38,440 nt of DNA. Origin: JBLFWJ01 sp047611425. Lineage in GTDB: Bacteria > Bacteroidota > Bacteroidia > UBA10329. The notes under the pieces are model-generated. The model was not told the DNA's origin. It saw only the letters and a program-made list of their open reading frames with translations, and ran no database searches. The stretch covers positions 1 to 38,440 of the forward strand of contig JBLFWJ010000007.1 in assembly GCA_047611425.1 (NCBI GenBank). The letters run 5' to 3'. Both the position numbers and the translations under genes were made by a program. Numbering within the stretch: the first letter of the stretch is position 1; each line of letters starts with the position of its first letter. Shown one piece after another: positions 15,846 through 24,859 of the stretch.

Positions 15846-16943
15846 TTACTTGCTTCTAACTCGCTTTATTACGATGTTGTAGAAGGTTTTAAAGAAATAC
15901 TTTACATCGGTACCGATCGGAGATTTCAAATACGCATTTAGGTATCGCCTTTCTGAATCTTGTATTTCTTCTAACGTCTTTGGCATGTCAGCGTAAAATG
16001 GAGGTACGAGGCCTGGCTTAACCGTTAGTCTCAGCTCTTTCAAATCATCATCGTAGAGGCTTAAATAATGCTTGCTTAAAGGCCGTACTCCAATAATCTT
16101 CATATCTCCATTAAATAGATTGAAAATCATTGGTAATTCATCAATCCAGAACTTTCTAAAGATACCTCCAAGGGTGCTAATCCGAAAGTCATCGGCAAAT
16201 TTTCCGCCTTCCTGTAGGCTGTTTATCTTATAAATATATTCTTGTAAGTACTCCGAGTACGGATGCATTGTACGCATCTTATATACCCCGATAACCTTGC
16301 CGTTTTCCCCTATCCTGTTCATTTTAAACACTGGACCGTAAGAAGGGTCTTCAGTTGGATTTCCTTCCTCTGTTTTTCGCATCGCAAAATAAAGGATGTT
16401 GTCAATTTCAGTTTCCTCAATTACCTCAAACCCACAACTGTACAGTCGCCCAAGAATTTCGGCTCTAGACAGGACCCGTCTTCTACCTCGGGTCATGAAG
16501 AAATAAATCTGCTTAAGACCACTAATTTTCGGTGATACTCGATGAAATAGAAAATCTAGAAAATAGTAGATATCGGTAAGTGGTCGAACCGACTTGCCGT
16601 ATGCTCTCCTCTTTCGTTCAGTGATTGTTTCTGCCCGACCAACAAAGACACTTCCAACGTCCATTTTCAAGTTGACGGATAGAAAGAACTTATTAATCCA
16701 CCTTATATCATTGACGTAGGACAGATTTAGAATTTCTCTGTAATCTGAATGTTTTTGCTTTAGAATGTTGAAACGAGAACTGGTGTCAATGAGCACCGTT
16801 TTTTCGCCCGCCAAATCCGGTACGTGCTTTAAGATGAACTCAATAGCTCGCGGACCAACTTGCTTTTTAACAAGTTCAAGAATATGCCGATCTACACCAT
16901 GTAAATCGGTTCCTTTCGATTTTTCCTCCTGTGTTTCCTCCAT
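15846..16943 (-). CDS. Short sugar-phosphate transferase without N-terminal membrane helices
   Basis: A 365-residue member of the bacterial sugar transferase (polyprenyl-phosphate phosphoglycosyl transferase) family. The C-terminal half (about 203-365) carries the catalytic domain: GPVFKMNRIG, VYKMRTMHPYSEYLQ, then the Asp268-Glu269 dyad in IDELPMIF and NGDMKIIGVRP. The usual GPRP is GVRP here. The N-terminal part (about 25-190) resembles a decayed Rossmann/methyltransferase-like module ending in RRRVLSRAEILGRLYSCGFEV; no glycine-rich cofactor loop is visible. It lacks the helices that anchor the full-length paralogue at 33536. It may use a re-entrant hydrophobic segment, need a partner, or be modified in activity. 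It has its own promoter-like box and follows the Wzi-like gene on the minus strand. Confidence 0.8.
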   Translation of the reverse strand: MEETQEEKSKGTDLHGVDRHILELVKKQVGPRAIEFILKHVPDLAGEKTVLIDTSSRFNILKQKHSDYREILNLSYVNDIRWINKFFLSVNLKMDVGSVFVGRAETITERKRRAYGKSVRPLTDIYYFLDFLFHRVSPKISGLKQIYFFMTRGRRRVLSRAEILGRLYSCGFEVIEETEIDNILYFAMRKTEEGNPTEDPSYGPVFKMNRIGENGKVIGVYKMRTMHPYSEYLQEYIYKINSLQEGGKFADDFRISTLGGIFRKFWIDELPMIFNLFNGDMKIIGVRPLSKHYLSLYDDDLKELRLTVKPGLVPPFYADMPKTLEEIQDSERRYLNAYLKSPIGTDVKYFFKTFYNIVIKRVRSK

Positions 16944-16969
16944 TTAGGACCTGTGGCTTAGCCACTGTC

Positions 16970-17002
16970 CAAAACTACGGTATTGGCAGTATTTTAAGCC
17001 AA
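16970..17002 (-). promoter_or_regulatory. Promoter of the short sugar transferase gene
   Basis: On the minus strand TAGTTTTG (16977-16970) is an exact TAnnTTTG box with TTG (17002-17000) 22 bases upstream as a -33 element. The predicted start lies near 16964, inside the small palindrome GTGGCTTAGCCAC (16953-16965), about 20 bases before the ATG at 16943. The palindrome may be an operator or a 5' hairpin. Confidence 0.5.
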
Positions 17003-17006
17003 CAAC

Positions 17007-18713
17007 TTAAAACCCAACGTTAAGTTTGAAAGAGACGTTATGCTTGGAGTTTAGGAAATATGGAGCGGTGTAAGTGAGCGAATCGTCCTTAAAATCCATA
17101 TAAGCGTAATCAATACCTAGATTCAATCCATTGACCAACTCGTATTGTACCCCAAATCCAATTTCTTGTTTGGACCAGATAATGTTGTCTTGAAATGGAA
17201 GTCCGTGTACGACTACCAAACCAGTATTCGGATTTCTGGTGATTCTATCATCAACATAGTCGTCTCCTTTATTGGCAAATATGTAATGGACTTTAGCCCG
17301 AAATCGTGGCAACGGTTTCCAATCTAACATGACAAATAATTCCTGAGAATTGTCACGCAAATAGTGTCCCATATTGTAACTGCTGGTCTCGTATGTTGTG
17401 GTTGGTACAAAGTGTTTGTACACCATTGGTGCTGTGTACGTATACTCGGCAGTAAAACTCAGGTTGGGAAGAAAGTTGGAGTAACGCCAGCTCCCTTTAA
17501 AACTCCACCAATTGCTGTGACGCTCCTTATCGGTAATATACCGCAAGGTGATCTCATCGAGATACATCGTAAAACTCAAGTGATTCTTTTTGATGTTTCT
17601 AGAGCTGATATCAAAAAACAATTGAGCATTCGTGTTCTGCTCATTTCCATGATCCACTGATTTGTAGAACAAGAAAGGAATGAAGTAAGCCGGGTTAACG
17701 TTTCCTTCGTACACGACAGAATTACCAACGGAGAAATAGAAATTTCGGATTGGCTTGAAGGTGTACATATTGGCCGCAACGTACTTCGGTACCAAATGAG
17801 GTTGAAATCCACCCGGATAGGCCACACTTTGAGCACTGTCCAAAACATCCGAAGTCAACCAACCATGATAGTAGTTCAATTCAAACCATTTCAAAGGTTT
17901 TATCTGAAGGAAAAGCATTGGAAATGATGGGTTACGACCACCATGTATGTTGGACCCATGGTAGTTGTTGCCCCAGATAACGTTGTCTTTGATTATTCCG
18001 ATGGTAACACCCCAGTGAGACAGAGTTAACCCACCCCGAGCTTCACTGTACTCACGACTTGCCTCACCAAATGTTTTGCTGAATGCACCTCTTCGCTGGG
18101 TTAGATATTGAGGTGCTGAAATACCTTTTAGCTCGAAATTCTCTCTAACGTTTCCATAAAATCCAACCTTCCAAGCGTAGCCATGTAATTCGCCACCATA
18201 GTAACTGTGATAGTTCAGACCATTGCTATTTACCCAGCCCTGGCCTCCTAACAGAGGATTAATGCTGACGCTGAAACGAGGACTTCTGTACGCAAATAGA
18301 TCGTATCGCTTTTCTCTGTTTTTATATGGGAAAACATCACCTCTTTTCAATCCTTTGCCAAGAAAATCCATGTTGGTCGCGGCATACCCTGAATCTGGAT
18401 AAATCTCTATACCTCTTGGCGAGGTGCTCGATGGACCACGATCTCGGATATAGTCTTTCATAAAGAAGATCAATTCCTTCTTCTGTCGTTTATTCAGCTT
18501 GTGCGCCTTAGTAGCTATCGTATCAAGTTGGGTCATTATAAACCGCTTGCTGTACGGCTTGATACCAGTATTTAACTCGATCAATTTAAGGTTGGCCATT
18601 TCATCCAAGTACTCATAAATAGAGGTGTTCGAAACATGTTCGAACACAACTTGAGCATTGGCTTTTGGCCAAATGGCCACTGCTAAAACGAGAACTAGAA
18701 TCAGTCTTTTCAT
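17007..18713 (-). CDS. Capsule assembly Wzi-like outer-membrane protein
   Basis: A 568-residue outer-membrane barrel. The signal peptide is 1-20 (MKRLILVLVLAVAIWPKANA). Residues about 28-92 form a helical domain (SIYEYLDEMANLKLIELN, IKPYSKRFIMTQLDTI, LNKRQKKELIFFMKDYI), which is typical of Wzi-like proteins of this phylum. Residues about 110-568 alternate amphipathic strands (FSINPLLGGQGW-type, IIKDNVIWGNNYHGSNIHG, NPAYFIPFLFYKSVDHG) and end with Phe (FKLNVGF), the outer-membrane assembly signal. Wzi helps anchor capsule at the cell surface in Escherichia coli. It starts 3 bases after the stop of the upstream amidotransferase gene, so it is co-transcribed with sugar biosynthesis genes. It is more distant from the barrels at 14211 and 37217 than those are from each other. 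Confidence 0.85.
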   Translation of the reverse strand: MKRLILVLVLAVAIWPKANAQVVFEHVSNTSIYEYLDEMANLKLIELNTGIKPYSKRFIMTQLDTIATKAHKLNKRQKKELIFFMKDYIRDRGPSSTSPRGIEIYPDSGYAATNMDFLGKGLKRGDVFPYKNREKRYDLFAYRSPRFSVSINPLLGGQGWVNSNGLNYHSYYGGELHGYAWKVGFYGNVRENFELKGISAPQYLTQRRGAFSKTFGEASREYSEARGGLTLSHWGVTIGIIKDNVIWGNNYHGSNIHGGRNPSFPMLFLQIKPLKWFELNYYHGWLTSDVLDSAQSVAYPGGFQPHLVPKYVAANMYTFKPIRNFYFSVGNSVVYEGNVNPAYFIPFLFYKSVDHGNEQNTNAQLFFDISSRNIKKNHLSFTMYLDEITLRYITDKERHSNWWSFKGSWRYSNFLPNLSFTAEYTYTAPMVYKHFVPTTTYETSSYNMGHYLRDNSQELFVMLDWKPLPRFRAKVHYIFANKGDDYVDDRITRNPNTGLVVVHGLPFQDNIIWSKQEIGFGVQYELVNGLNLGIDYAYMDFKDDSLTYTAPYFLNSKHNVSFKLNVGF

Positions 18714-18716
18714 TGA

Positions 18717-20759
18717 TCAGCTATCGGTTGGATAGAGTTTTGGAATCTTGTTGATCACCTTAACGGCATGTTCAAAATCCAGTCCTATAGTTTCCAAATA
18801 CCATTTGAAGGACTCGTATCGAGGACGGTTCTCATCGTAGATCAGTTCAAGCCCTTCTTCTCGGGTCATCATTCCTTCGCGTATCTGATTGCTTCGGAAC
18901 GTGTCGAATTCGCTGAACCCAGCCACCGTTGTGTATACGTAATTGTAGAAACTAGCGGTACCATCGCCAATTCTCCAGCTTGATCGGGTGTCTTCAGCCA
19001 TCTCCCAATCGTATTCATCCTTTAAAAGGTTTTCAATGGCGTTTTCTTCCCACTGGTAATAATCAAAGAAGTGGTAATAGTCCTTGCGCGGTGAACCATA
19101 ACGAGCAACGAATGATCCAAATGTATCTTTCAAAGACGAATTGAGATATGCTGGATTTAAGAGGAAGTTCTTTCCAACAAATCCAAACAATTTCATCTGA
19201 TCCATTTTGGTCAGAGAGTAGATGTGCTTCTTATCAAAATTAGGAGCAATGCCACAGAATCCAGTCTTGAAATCGGTGTTCTCTAAGTTGTTTACACCCC
19301 AGATATTCAGATCAATTCCGGTCTGCTTTTTCAACTGGTCACAGTAGTAAAAAAAGTACTTGTCACCAGCCATAAACAATGGCACCATACCAAGTTCCGG
19401 TCGTTTTAACCAAGCCGAAATATTCTTTTTAATGTTCTCACGCTTCATTCGAATATCCGCAGAAACGATAATATTTTCCACGCCAAGTTTACCGCAAGAC
19501 CGTGCAATATTTCTACGGGCAAGATCCGTAACCATTCCCCAATCGTAGGTGTAAGCAATTGGATTCAATCCAAGTTCCTTTTTTACGACATGTAGCATGA
19601 ACGTAGAATCACGCCCACCACTGAAAGGAATAATACAATCAGGCTGTCCTTTTGGCTTTCGATAAGGATCTACCAGTTTTTCGAGGTCGCTGAAAGGCCT
19701 TGGCTGATTCTTTTGCTTGTAATTGTTACAGATCATACAAACTCCCTGGTCGTCAAACCGAATAAAAGGGAAAGTTTCAGGTAGCAAGCATTTGGTGCAG
19801 CGTTTTAGCTTTTTGATGGATTCGATCTGGTATTCCATCATCGCTTCTTCCTGCGCCATCTTAGGGTTGGACCGGATCAAATCAAGGTCAACAACCGAGT
19901 TTCGCAAGTGTTTGGATACAGCTTTTACCTCAACCTTAATCTCAAACGGGTCTATTTTATCGAACCCAACTTTAAAATCTTCCGCAGCACCGTTCATTAA
20001 GTCCACCTTCCGCATTTCACCTTGCTCCAACTGGAATTCCAGCAACATCCAAGGTTTCAAATGCTTGGTACTGCACTTTTTAAATAAGTCTTCATATTTA
20101 AGTTTTTGGGCCAATTTATCTACGATGAAAGCCTCAGATGCAAACAGGAAAATACCTTTTGGCTTATTGTAGATGTAGTAGATAGACCCATTATTGGTAC
20201 TCAACAAAAATCCTGGAATATCATTGAACAGCTGCGCGGTTGAAATAGTACCATAAGCCGTTTCATAAACACTCTTTAATCCCTTTGAGAGCGAGTTTCC
20301 TTGCTTGTTAGAACGGGCCATTAGAGCCAACATACTTTCTGTGTCGACTTCAGAAGTTCGCTCCAGATCTGGATTGTTCTTCCAGATGTCGCCATCGTTT
20401 ACGATAATTCCATTGTGAATTCCAACAACCCCATCTTTCACAAATGGTTGATTATTGTCTGATTTGATATGAGACCCGTTGGTTACTAATCGGGAATGGC
20501 CTATTACCACCAAGTTGCCGACTTTGTTCTTCAATGGTGCAAAAAAGTCTTTGAACAATTTGTCCTTGACTAGGGCCGAACTAGGTTCGGCAGCTTTAAG
20601 AACATGAATAGATCCTTTAGTCGTGCTTCGCATTGCGAATCCACAAGACTCCTTCCCGCGAGATTCCGATAAAACAGCAAGATCTTCAACAAGGCTTTTG
20701 ATCAGCTTTTTATTATGCTGACCCTCCTTAGAAATGACAATTCCAAATATTCCGCACAT
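18717..20759 (-). CDS. Class II glutaminase fused to N-acetyl-sugar amidotransferase (WbpG-like)
   Basis: A 680-residue two-part cytoplasmic enzyme. The N-terminal part (about 1-250) is an Ntn-type glutamine amidotransferase: Cys2 becomes the N-terminal nucleophile (MCGIFGIV), with GHSRLVTNG (about 87-95), HNGIIVNDGD (about 115-124) and SEVDTESML. The C-terminal part (about 318-680) matches the WbpG/PseA N-acetyl-sugar amidotransferases: two CxxC pairs (321/324 and 341/344), the ATP pyrophosphatase PP-loop PFSGGRDST (378-386), and DWGMVTDLARRN. The known family turns an acetamido sugar into an acetamidino sugar, taking ammonia from a separate HisH-type class I glutaminase. Here a class II glutaminase is covalently joined instead. 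It lies between wecE and a Wzi-like gene. Asparagine synthase is a weaker alternative; the second half is not AsnB-like. Confidence 0.82.
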   Translation of the reverse strand: MCGIFGIVISKEGQHNKKLIKSLVEDLAVLSESRGKESCGFAMRSTTKGSIHVLKAAEPSSALVKDKLFKDFFAPLKNKVGNLVVIGHSRLVTNGSHIKSDNNQPFVKDGVVGIHNGIIVNDGDIWKNNPDLERTSEVDTESMLALMARSNKQGNSLSKGLKSVYETAYGTISTAQLFNDIPGFLLSTNNGSIYYIYNKPKGIFLFASEAFIVDKLAQKLKYEDLFKKCSTKHLKPWMLLEFQLEQGEMRKVDLMNGAAEDFKVGFDKIDPFEIKVEVKAVSKHLRNSVVDLDLIRSNPKMAQEEAMMEYQIESIKKLKRCTKCLLPETFPFIRFDDQGVCMICNNYKQKNQPRPFSDLEKLVDPYRKPKGQPDCIIPFSGGRDSTFMLHVVKKELGLNPIAYTYDWGMVTDLARRNIARSCGKLGVENIIVSADIRMKRENIKKNISAWLKRPELGMVPLFMAGDKYFFYYCDQLKKQTGIDLNIWGVNNLENTDFKTGFCGIAPNFDKKHIYSLTKMDQMKLFGFVGKNFLLNPAYLNSSLKDTFGSFVARYGSPRKDYYHFFDYYQWEENAIENLLKDEYDWEMAEDTRSSWRIGDGTASFYNYVYTTVAGFSEFDTFRSNQIREGMMTREEGLELIYDENRPRYESFKWYLETIGLDFEHAVKVINKIPKLYPTDS

Positions 20760-20866
20760 GCCGCGAAATTAAGGTTTAATGAAGTGTTTGTGGTCCGTCA
20801 ACTTGGGTTTTGAAAATCTCAATCTTCCAAAGATTTGCATCGTATTAGACATTACCACTATTCATT

Positions 20867-22015
20867 TTACCTGCTATAATATTGGTGAACTTGATCAATT
20901 ACATAGGAAACTTGATCGGCAGATAATTGCGGATGTAAGGGCATTCTCACAAGTTGGTCTGTGTACTTCTCTGCTTCTGGAAATGGTCTGTTGTTGTTTT
21001 TGAGTTTGAAGTAAGGTGAATTGTGCAACGATTGATAGTGGAAAGCAGGGTTAATCCCTAGGTTACGAAGATGGTTTATTAGGTCAGTTCTTTCTTTAGC
21101 ATTGTTGCAAACTAAATAGAACATATGTGCATTATTTGAGGCATACTCAGGAATATGTGGACCTCTAACTTTCCCGCTTTTTATCAATGAAGTGAATCCA
21201 TGGAAATATTGATTCCAAATATTCATTCGTAGGCTTTGAATCTCATTAATTTTTTGAAGCTGGGCGTACAAGAAAGCTGCTGTAAGTTCTGATGGCATGA
21301 AAGAAGATCCGATTTCCATCCAATCATATTTATCCACCTCGCCTTTCATGAAGCTTATTCTGTTGGTTCCGTTCTCTATGATAATCTCAGCCCGATCAAT
21401 TAAGGAAGGGTCATTCACAAGCAATGCCCCGCCCTCACCACATTGTATGTTTTTGGTTTCATGAAATGAATAGGCACCTAAGTGACCAATGGAACCCAGA
21501 GCAGAAACATTGCTATTCTTCCAGGTGAAAGTTGCATCAATAGCCTGAGCGGCATCCTCTACAACCATTAAATTAAACTGCCTTGCAAGTGCCATTATTT
21601 TTTCCATGTCACATGCGACTCCAGCATAATGGACCGGAACGATTGCTTTAGTTCTATTGTTAATCAACGATTCCAGTTGATTTTCATCCATTCCAGGGTG
21701 ATCGGGTCGGCTATCTACCAGCACGATTTTTGCCCCGCGCATAGCAAATGCGTTTGCCGTAGAAACGAAGGTATAAGCCGGAATAATTACCTCATCACCC
21801 TGCTTAACCTCAGCCAGTAGCGAGCTCATTTCTAAAGCATCAGTGCAAGATGTTGTCAACAAACATTGTCGTACTGCAGAATGTCGTTTGAGCAGGTCTT
21901 GGCTTTTCTTGGTAAACTCTCCATTACCAGATAGATGCCCAAAGGAGATGGCTTTTTCCAAGTATTTAAGCTCATTTCCTGTTGTGTAAGGCTGGTTGAA
22001 TTTTACGTTCATCAA
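20867..22015 (-). CDS. wecE: dTDP-4-amino-4,6-dideoxygalactose transaminase (WecE/RffA-like)
   Basis: A 382-residue PLP-dependent aminotransferase of the DegT/DnrJ/EryC1/StrS family. It converts a nucleotide-linked 4-keto-6-deoxy sugar to the 4-amino sugar using glutamate. Long stretches follow E. coli WecE closely: LTTSCTDALEM, AYTFVSTANAFAMRGAKIV, VPVHYAGVACDMEKIMALA, VVEDAAQ, SFHETKN with the Schiff-base lysine at about 188, and ENGTNR. The length is normal. It is the first gene of the minus-strand arm and is 107 bases upstream of the amidotransferase gene, without an obvious terminator between them. The substrate dTDP-4-keto-6-deoxyglucose would need RmlA/RmlB, which are not in this window. 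The product fits the formyltransferase at 29678. The second Met codon (22012) could also be the start. Confidence 0.9.
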   Translation of the reverse strand: MMNVKFNQPYTTGNELKYLEKAISFGHLSGNGEFTKKSQDLLKRHSAVRQCLLTTSCTDALEMSSLLAEVKQGDEVIIPAYTFVSTANAFAMRGAKIVLVDSRPDHPGMDENQLESLINNRTKAIVPVHYAGVACDMEKIMALARQFNLMVVEDAAQAIDATFTWKNSNVSALGSIGHLGAYSFHETKNIQCGEGGALLVNDPSLIDRAEIIIENGTNRISFMKGEVDKYDWMEIGSSFMPSELTAAFLYAQLQKINEIQSLRMNIWNQYFHGFTSLIKSGKVRGPHIPEYASNNAHMFYLVCNNAKERTDLINHLRNLGINPAFHYQSLHNSPYFKLKNNNRPFPEAEKYTDQLVRMPLHPQLSADQVSYVIDQVHQYYSR

Positions 22016-22357
22016 TAGATTTGCTGTCAGGTTCCTCCCTCATAATCACTGTTGGGATAGACCAAAAGAGTAGGTTTTGTTTGTATAGAGTTTAAGGATG
22101 TGGCAATGTAATGAGTTCTCACGTTTGTCAAGGCCTTCAACCCAAATGAGGAACAATCCACAACATGTATTAAGACCTATATTTGCACTGGAAAAACTGG
22201 CTCGAAGAGCTGTTGTTCCAACTAAGCGTATGACGAAATTCTGTTTTATTTTGAACAATTTGGAACAAATTTGTCTCATTCCGTACACGGAGTTTTTTAT
22301 CCCAATTGTGTTTAATGGTAACTGTTTAGTGCTCTTTATTCAAAGACTTAATTCCTT
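22016..22357. promoter_or_regulatory. 342-base divergent control region of the polysaccharide cluster
   Basis: This non-coding stretch separates the two arms of the cluster. It holds an exact -7 box TATATTTG on the plus strand (22178-22185), which would give the kinase operon a leader of about 165 bases. Within that leader are a perfect 9-bp inverted repeat, TTGTTCCAA (22213-22221) with TTGGAACAA (22260-22268), a tandem near-repeat GAACAATTTG/GAACAAATTTG (22253-22273), and the palindrome ACAAATTTGT (22265-22274). No convincing box was found for the minus-strand arm. Small open frames on both strands here have no family resemblance and are not called as genes. Confidence 0.5.
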
Positions 22358-24781
22358 ATGATGTATTCTGAAGGCGAATCTCAAAGACCTGGTAACCCCC
22401 AAGAGGAAGAGATTGATTTTGAAAAAATATTCAACCTTGTTCTTGAGAATATATGGTTGTTCATTTTTTCAGTTGTATTGGGGCTGGGATTAAGCTACGC
22501 TTACATGTGGTATACAGAGCCTGTGTACCAAATGAGCAGTACTGTTCTGGTAGAGGATGAGGGGAATGATATTTCTCAAACGATTCTGGATGAGGTTGGG
22601 GTAATCGGTAAAAGCCGAAACATTGAAAACGAGATTGGAATCCTCTCCTCTAGGAGACTGATGGAAAAGGCAGTTGAAAGACTTGGCATTAAATGCGATT
22701 ATCGCGTGAACCTGGGTCTACGTAGTAGGGCCATTTATGACGATAGCCCGCTTAAGTTGGAGTTTATTCCTGTGGATATAGAACAAGAAACGTTTGTCTT
22801 GCATGTAAGTGTAAAGGATGAAAACCTAGCGGATGCGACCTTGACGTATTCGGATAACGGTAACCAAATTGAACGTTCTTCCGAAGTACCCCTTAACTCA
22901 ATGTTTAAGAACGAACTGGGCCAGTTCAAACTGGTTACAACGGAAAAGTTCAATTCTATGGTCTTAGGAGACGCTGCGCTCAGTCAAGACTACGAATTGG
23001 CACACAGGAGTGTTGAGGCGGTTGCAGCCCGGTACCTGTCATCGTTGGGTGTAGCTGAGATTAGAAAGAAAGCCAGTATTCTGAGATTGACTGTTGAGGA
23101 TAATAATGCCCAACGTGGCGCTGATGTGCTTAACACTGTACTTGACGTATATATCGAAGAAAACGTCAAGAAGAAAAGTCAACTATCGTCCAATGCACTT
23201 GAATTCATAGCAAACCAGATTTCCATAATTTCCAATGAGTTGGCAGGGATTGAAATGGAAATTAAAAGCTTTAAGAGCATCAACAATATTTCAAACGTTA
23301 GCTCAGAGTCTACATTCTTCTTAGAACAGGTAGGCGAATTAGACAGAAACGTATCAAAAATTGACGTTCAGTTAAGCATCATAAACTACTTAAATGAGTA
23401 TGTAACTGAAAAGAATGACTTGAAGAATGCTTCTCCAACAAGCCTTGGCGTAGATGATCCGTTATTAGGTCAGTTAATCGTAAAGCTTAGTGAGCTTAGT
23501 TCTGAACGAGAGGGTATGTTGAGGTTTACGAAGAAAGAAAACCCTTTGATTTCTTCTATTGACACCAAAATTGAGGAAACCAGATCGTCTTTAATACGAA
23601 ATATTGAAAGTATAAAACAAGGACTACTTGCTTCAAAAAGTGAATTTGAAACCCAGCTTAATAAAGTTGAGCAGAAAGTAAAGACGCTGCCAAAGGCCGA
23701 ATTTGAACTTATCGGACTTCAACGACAGTATTCAATAAAGGAAGGATTATACTTACTACTGCTTGAAAAGAAATCAGAGAACAGCATCATGTTGGCCTCA
23801 ACAGTTTCAGACAATTTGATTATTGATGATGCTAGAATTCCAAATGAGCCAATTAATCCAAAATCGAGGTTGGTTTACTTGATTGGTTTTATTCTTGGTT
23901 TTAGTCTACCAAGTGCCTACGTCATCTTTTTAATGATGTTTGATGATAGACTGAAGAGTACCGATGACTTAAAAAAGGCGACTGGTATTCCGATTCTAGG
24001 GGTGATTCCACATCACGAAACGGATGAATCGATTGTGATGGAAGGGAATTCAAACTCCCCAATTGCAGAAGCGTTCCGTTCTGTGCGAACGAACCTTGGT
24101 TTCTTAGTTCGTCCTTCACAGGAGAAAATTGAAACGAATGCAAATGTCATTCAACTTACAAGCACGATTGGCTCTGAAGGAAAATCATTCTGTTCAATTA
24201 ATCTTGGAACTAGCTTCGCTGTTGGAGGCCTTAAGACTATTGTGGTCGGACTTGATTTACGTAAACCAAAACTGGCCGAACCCTTCAATGTATCGAATTC
24301 AGTTGGGTCAAGTTCTGTTTTAGCTGGTATAGAATCATTGGACAAAGCAATAATAAAGTCCGAGATTGAGAATCTCGATATTCTTGTTGGAGGGCCTATT
24401 CCGCCTAACCCATCGGAGCTTCTGATGAGCGATAAGCTGGGTATTTTAATTGAAGAACTCCGTAATCGATATCATTATGTGATTCTAGATTGTCCACCAA
24501 TCGGATTGGTGACTGATAGTTTGATTATTTCAAAGCATGCTGATACTACTATGTACTTAACCCGTCAGGGATTCACAAAATCAAAGGGGCTTGCATACAT
24601 AAACGATTTGTACGCAACGAAAAAGATAAGTAGTGTTTCAATACTTTTTAATGATGTAAAAAGAACTCGATTTGGTTATGGATATGGCACCGGATTTACT
24701 TATGGATATGGCTATTACTCTGAAGAGGCATCGACCAAAACTGGCTTTTTCCAGCAATTCTTGCAGAAGATTGGTAAGTAA
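22358..24781 (+). CDS. Polysaccharide chain-length protein with bacterial tyrosine kinase domain (Wzc-like)
   Basis: An 807-residue inner-membrane protein that controls polymer assembly and length through cycles of autophosphorylation. A membrane helix lies at about 31-51, followed by the Wzz domain (PVYQMSSTVLVEDEG), a long periplasmic coiled coil (about 265-480), a second helix at about 505-528, then a cytoplasmic BY-kinase domain from about 560. Walker A is STIGSEGKS (602-610), Walker A' is VVGLDLRKP and Walker B is YVILDCPPIGLVTD. In Walker A' the first of the usual two aspartates is replaced by Gly. The tail at about 773-787 is a Tyr/Gly-rich cluster (YGYGTGFTYGYGYY) that should be the autophosphorylation site. 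It is the first gene of the plus-strand operon. No Wza-type partner or Wzb-type phosphatase is nearby. It may start at either of two adjacent ATGs. Confidence 0.9.
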   Translation: MMYSEGESQRPGNPQEEEIDFEKIFNLVLENIWLFIFSVVLGLGLSYAYMWYTEPVYQMSSTVLVEDEGNDISQTILDEVGVIGKSRNIENEIGILSSRRLMEKAVERLGIKCDYRVNLGLRSRAIYDDSPLKLEFIPVDIEQETFVLHVSVKDENLADATLTYSDNGNQIERSSEVPLNSMFKNELGQFKLVTTEKFNSMVLGDAALSQDYELAHRSVEAVAARYLSSLGVAEIRKKASILRLTVEDNNAQRGADVLNTVLDVYIEENVKKKSQLSSNALEFIANQISIISNELAGIEMEIKSFKSINNISNVSSESTFFLEQVGELDRNVSKIDVQLSIINYLNEYVTEKNDLKNASPTSLGVDDPLLGQLIVKLSELSSEREGMLRFTKKENPLISSIDTKIEETRSSLIRNIESIKQGLLASKSEFETQLNKVEQKVKTLPKAEFELIGLQRQYSIKEGLYLLLLEKKSENSIMLASTVSDNLIIDDARIPNEPINPKSRLVYLIGFILGFSLPSAYVIFLMMFDDRLKSTDDLKKATGIPILGVIPHHETDESIVMEGNSNSPIAEAFRSVRTNLGFLVRPSQEKIETNANVIQLTSTIGSEGKSFCSINLGTSFAVGGLKTIVVGLDLRKPKLAEPFNVSNSVGSSSVLAGIESLDKAIIKSEIENLDILVGGPIPPNPSELLMSDKLGILIEELRNRYHYVILDCPPIGLVTDSLIISKHADTTMYLTRQGFTKSKGLAYINDLYATKKISSVSILFNDVKRTRFGYGYGTGFTYGYGYYSEEASTKTGFFQQFLQKIGK

Positions 24782-24859
24782 ATTATGGGTTGGCGAGGGT
24801 GACGTGAAGTCTGGACTCTGACTGGCTTTTTAAACGAGCGAAGGTGCTTACAAATTGAA

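Noticed and set aside
18717..20759. Annotation as asparagine synthetase or GlmS
   Set aside because: Only the glutaminase half fits those. The second half has twin CxxC and the WbpG-type PP-loop region, not an AsnB synthetase or SIS domains.
20779..21003. Plus-strand 74-codon frame overlapping the end of wecE
   Set aside because: It lies mostly antisense to a well supported gene and its translation has no family resemblance.
22046..22361. Open frames on both strands (80 and 87 codons) in the gap between wecE and the kinase gene
   Set aside because: Neither translation resembles a known family, both have unusual composition for this genome, and they overlap the promoter box and repeats of the control region.
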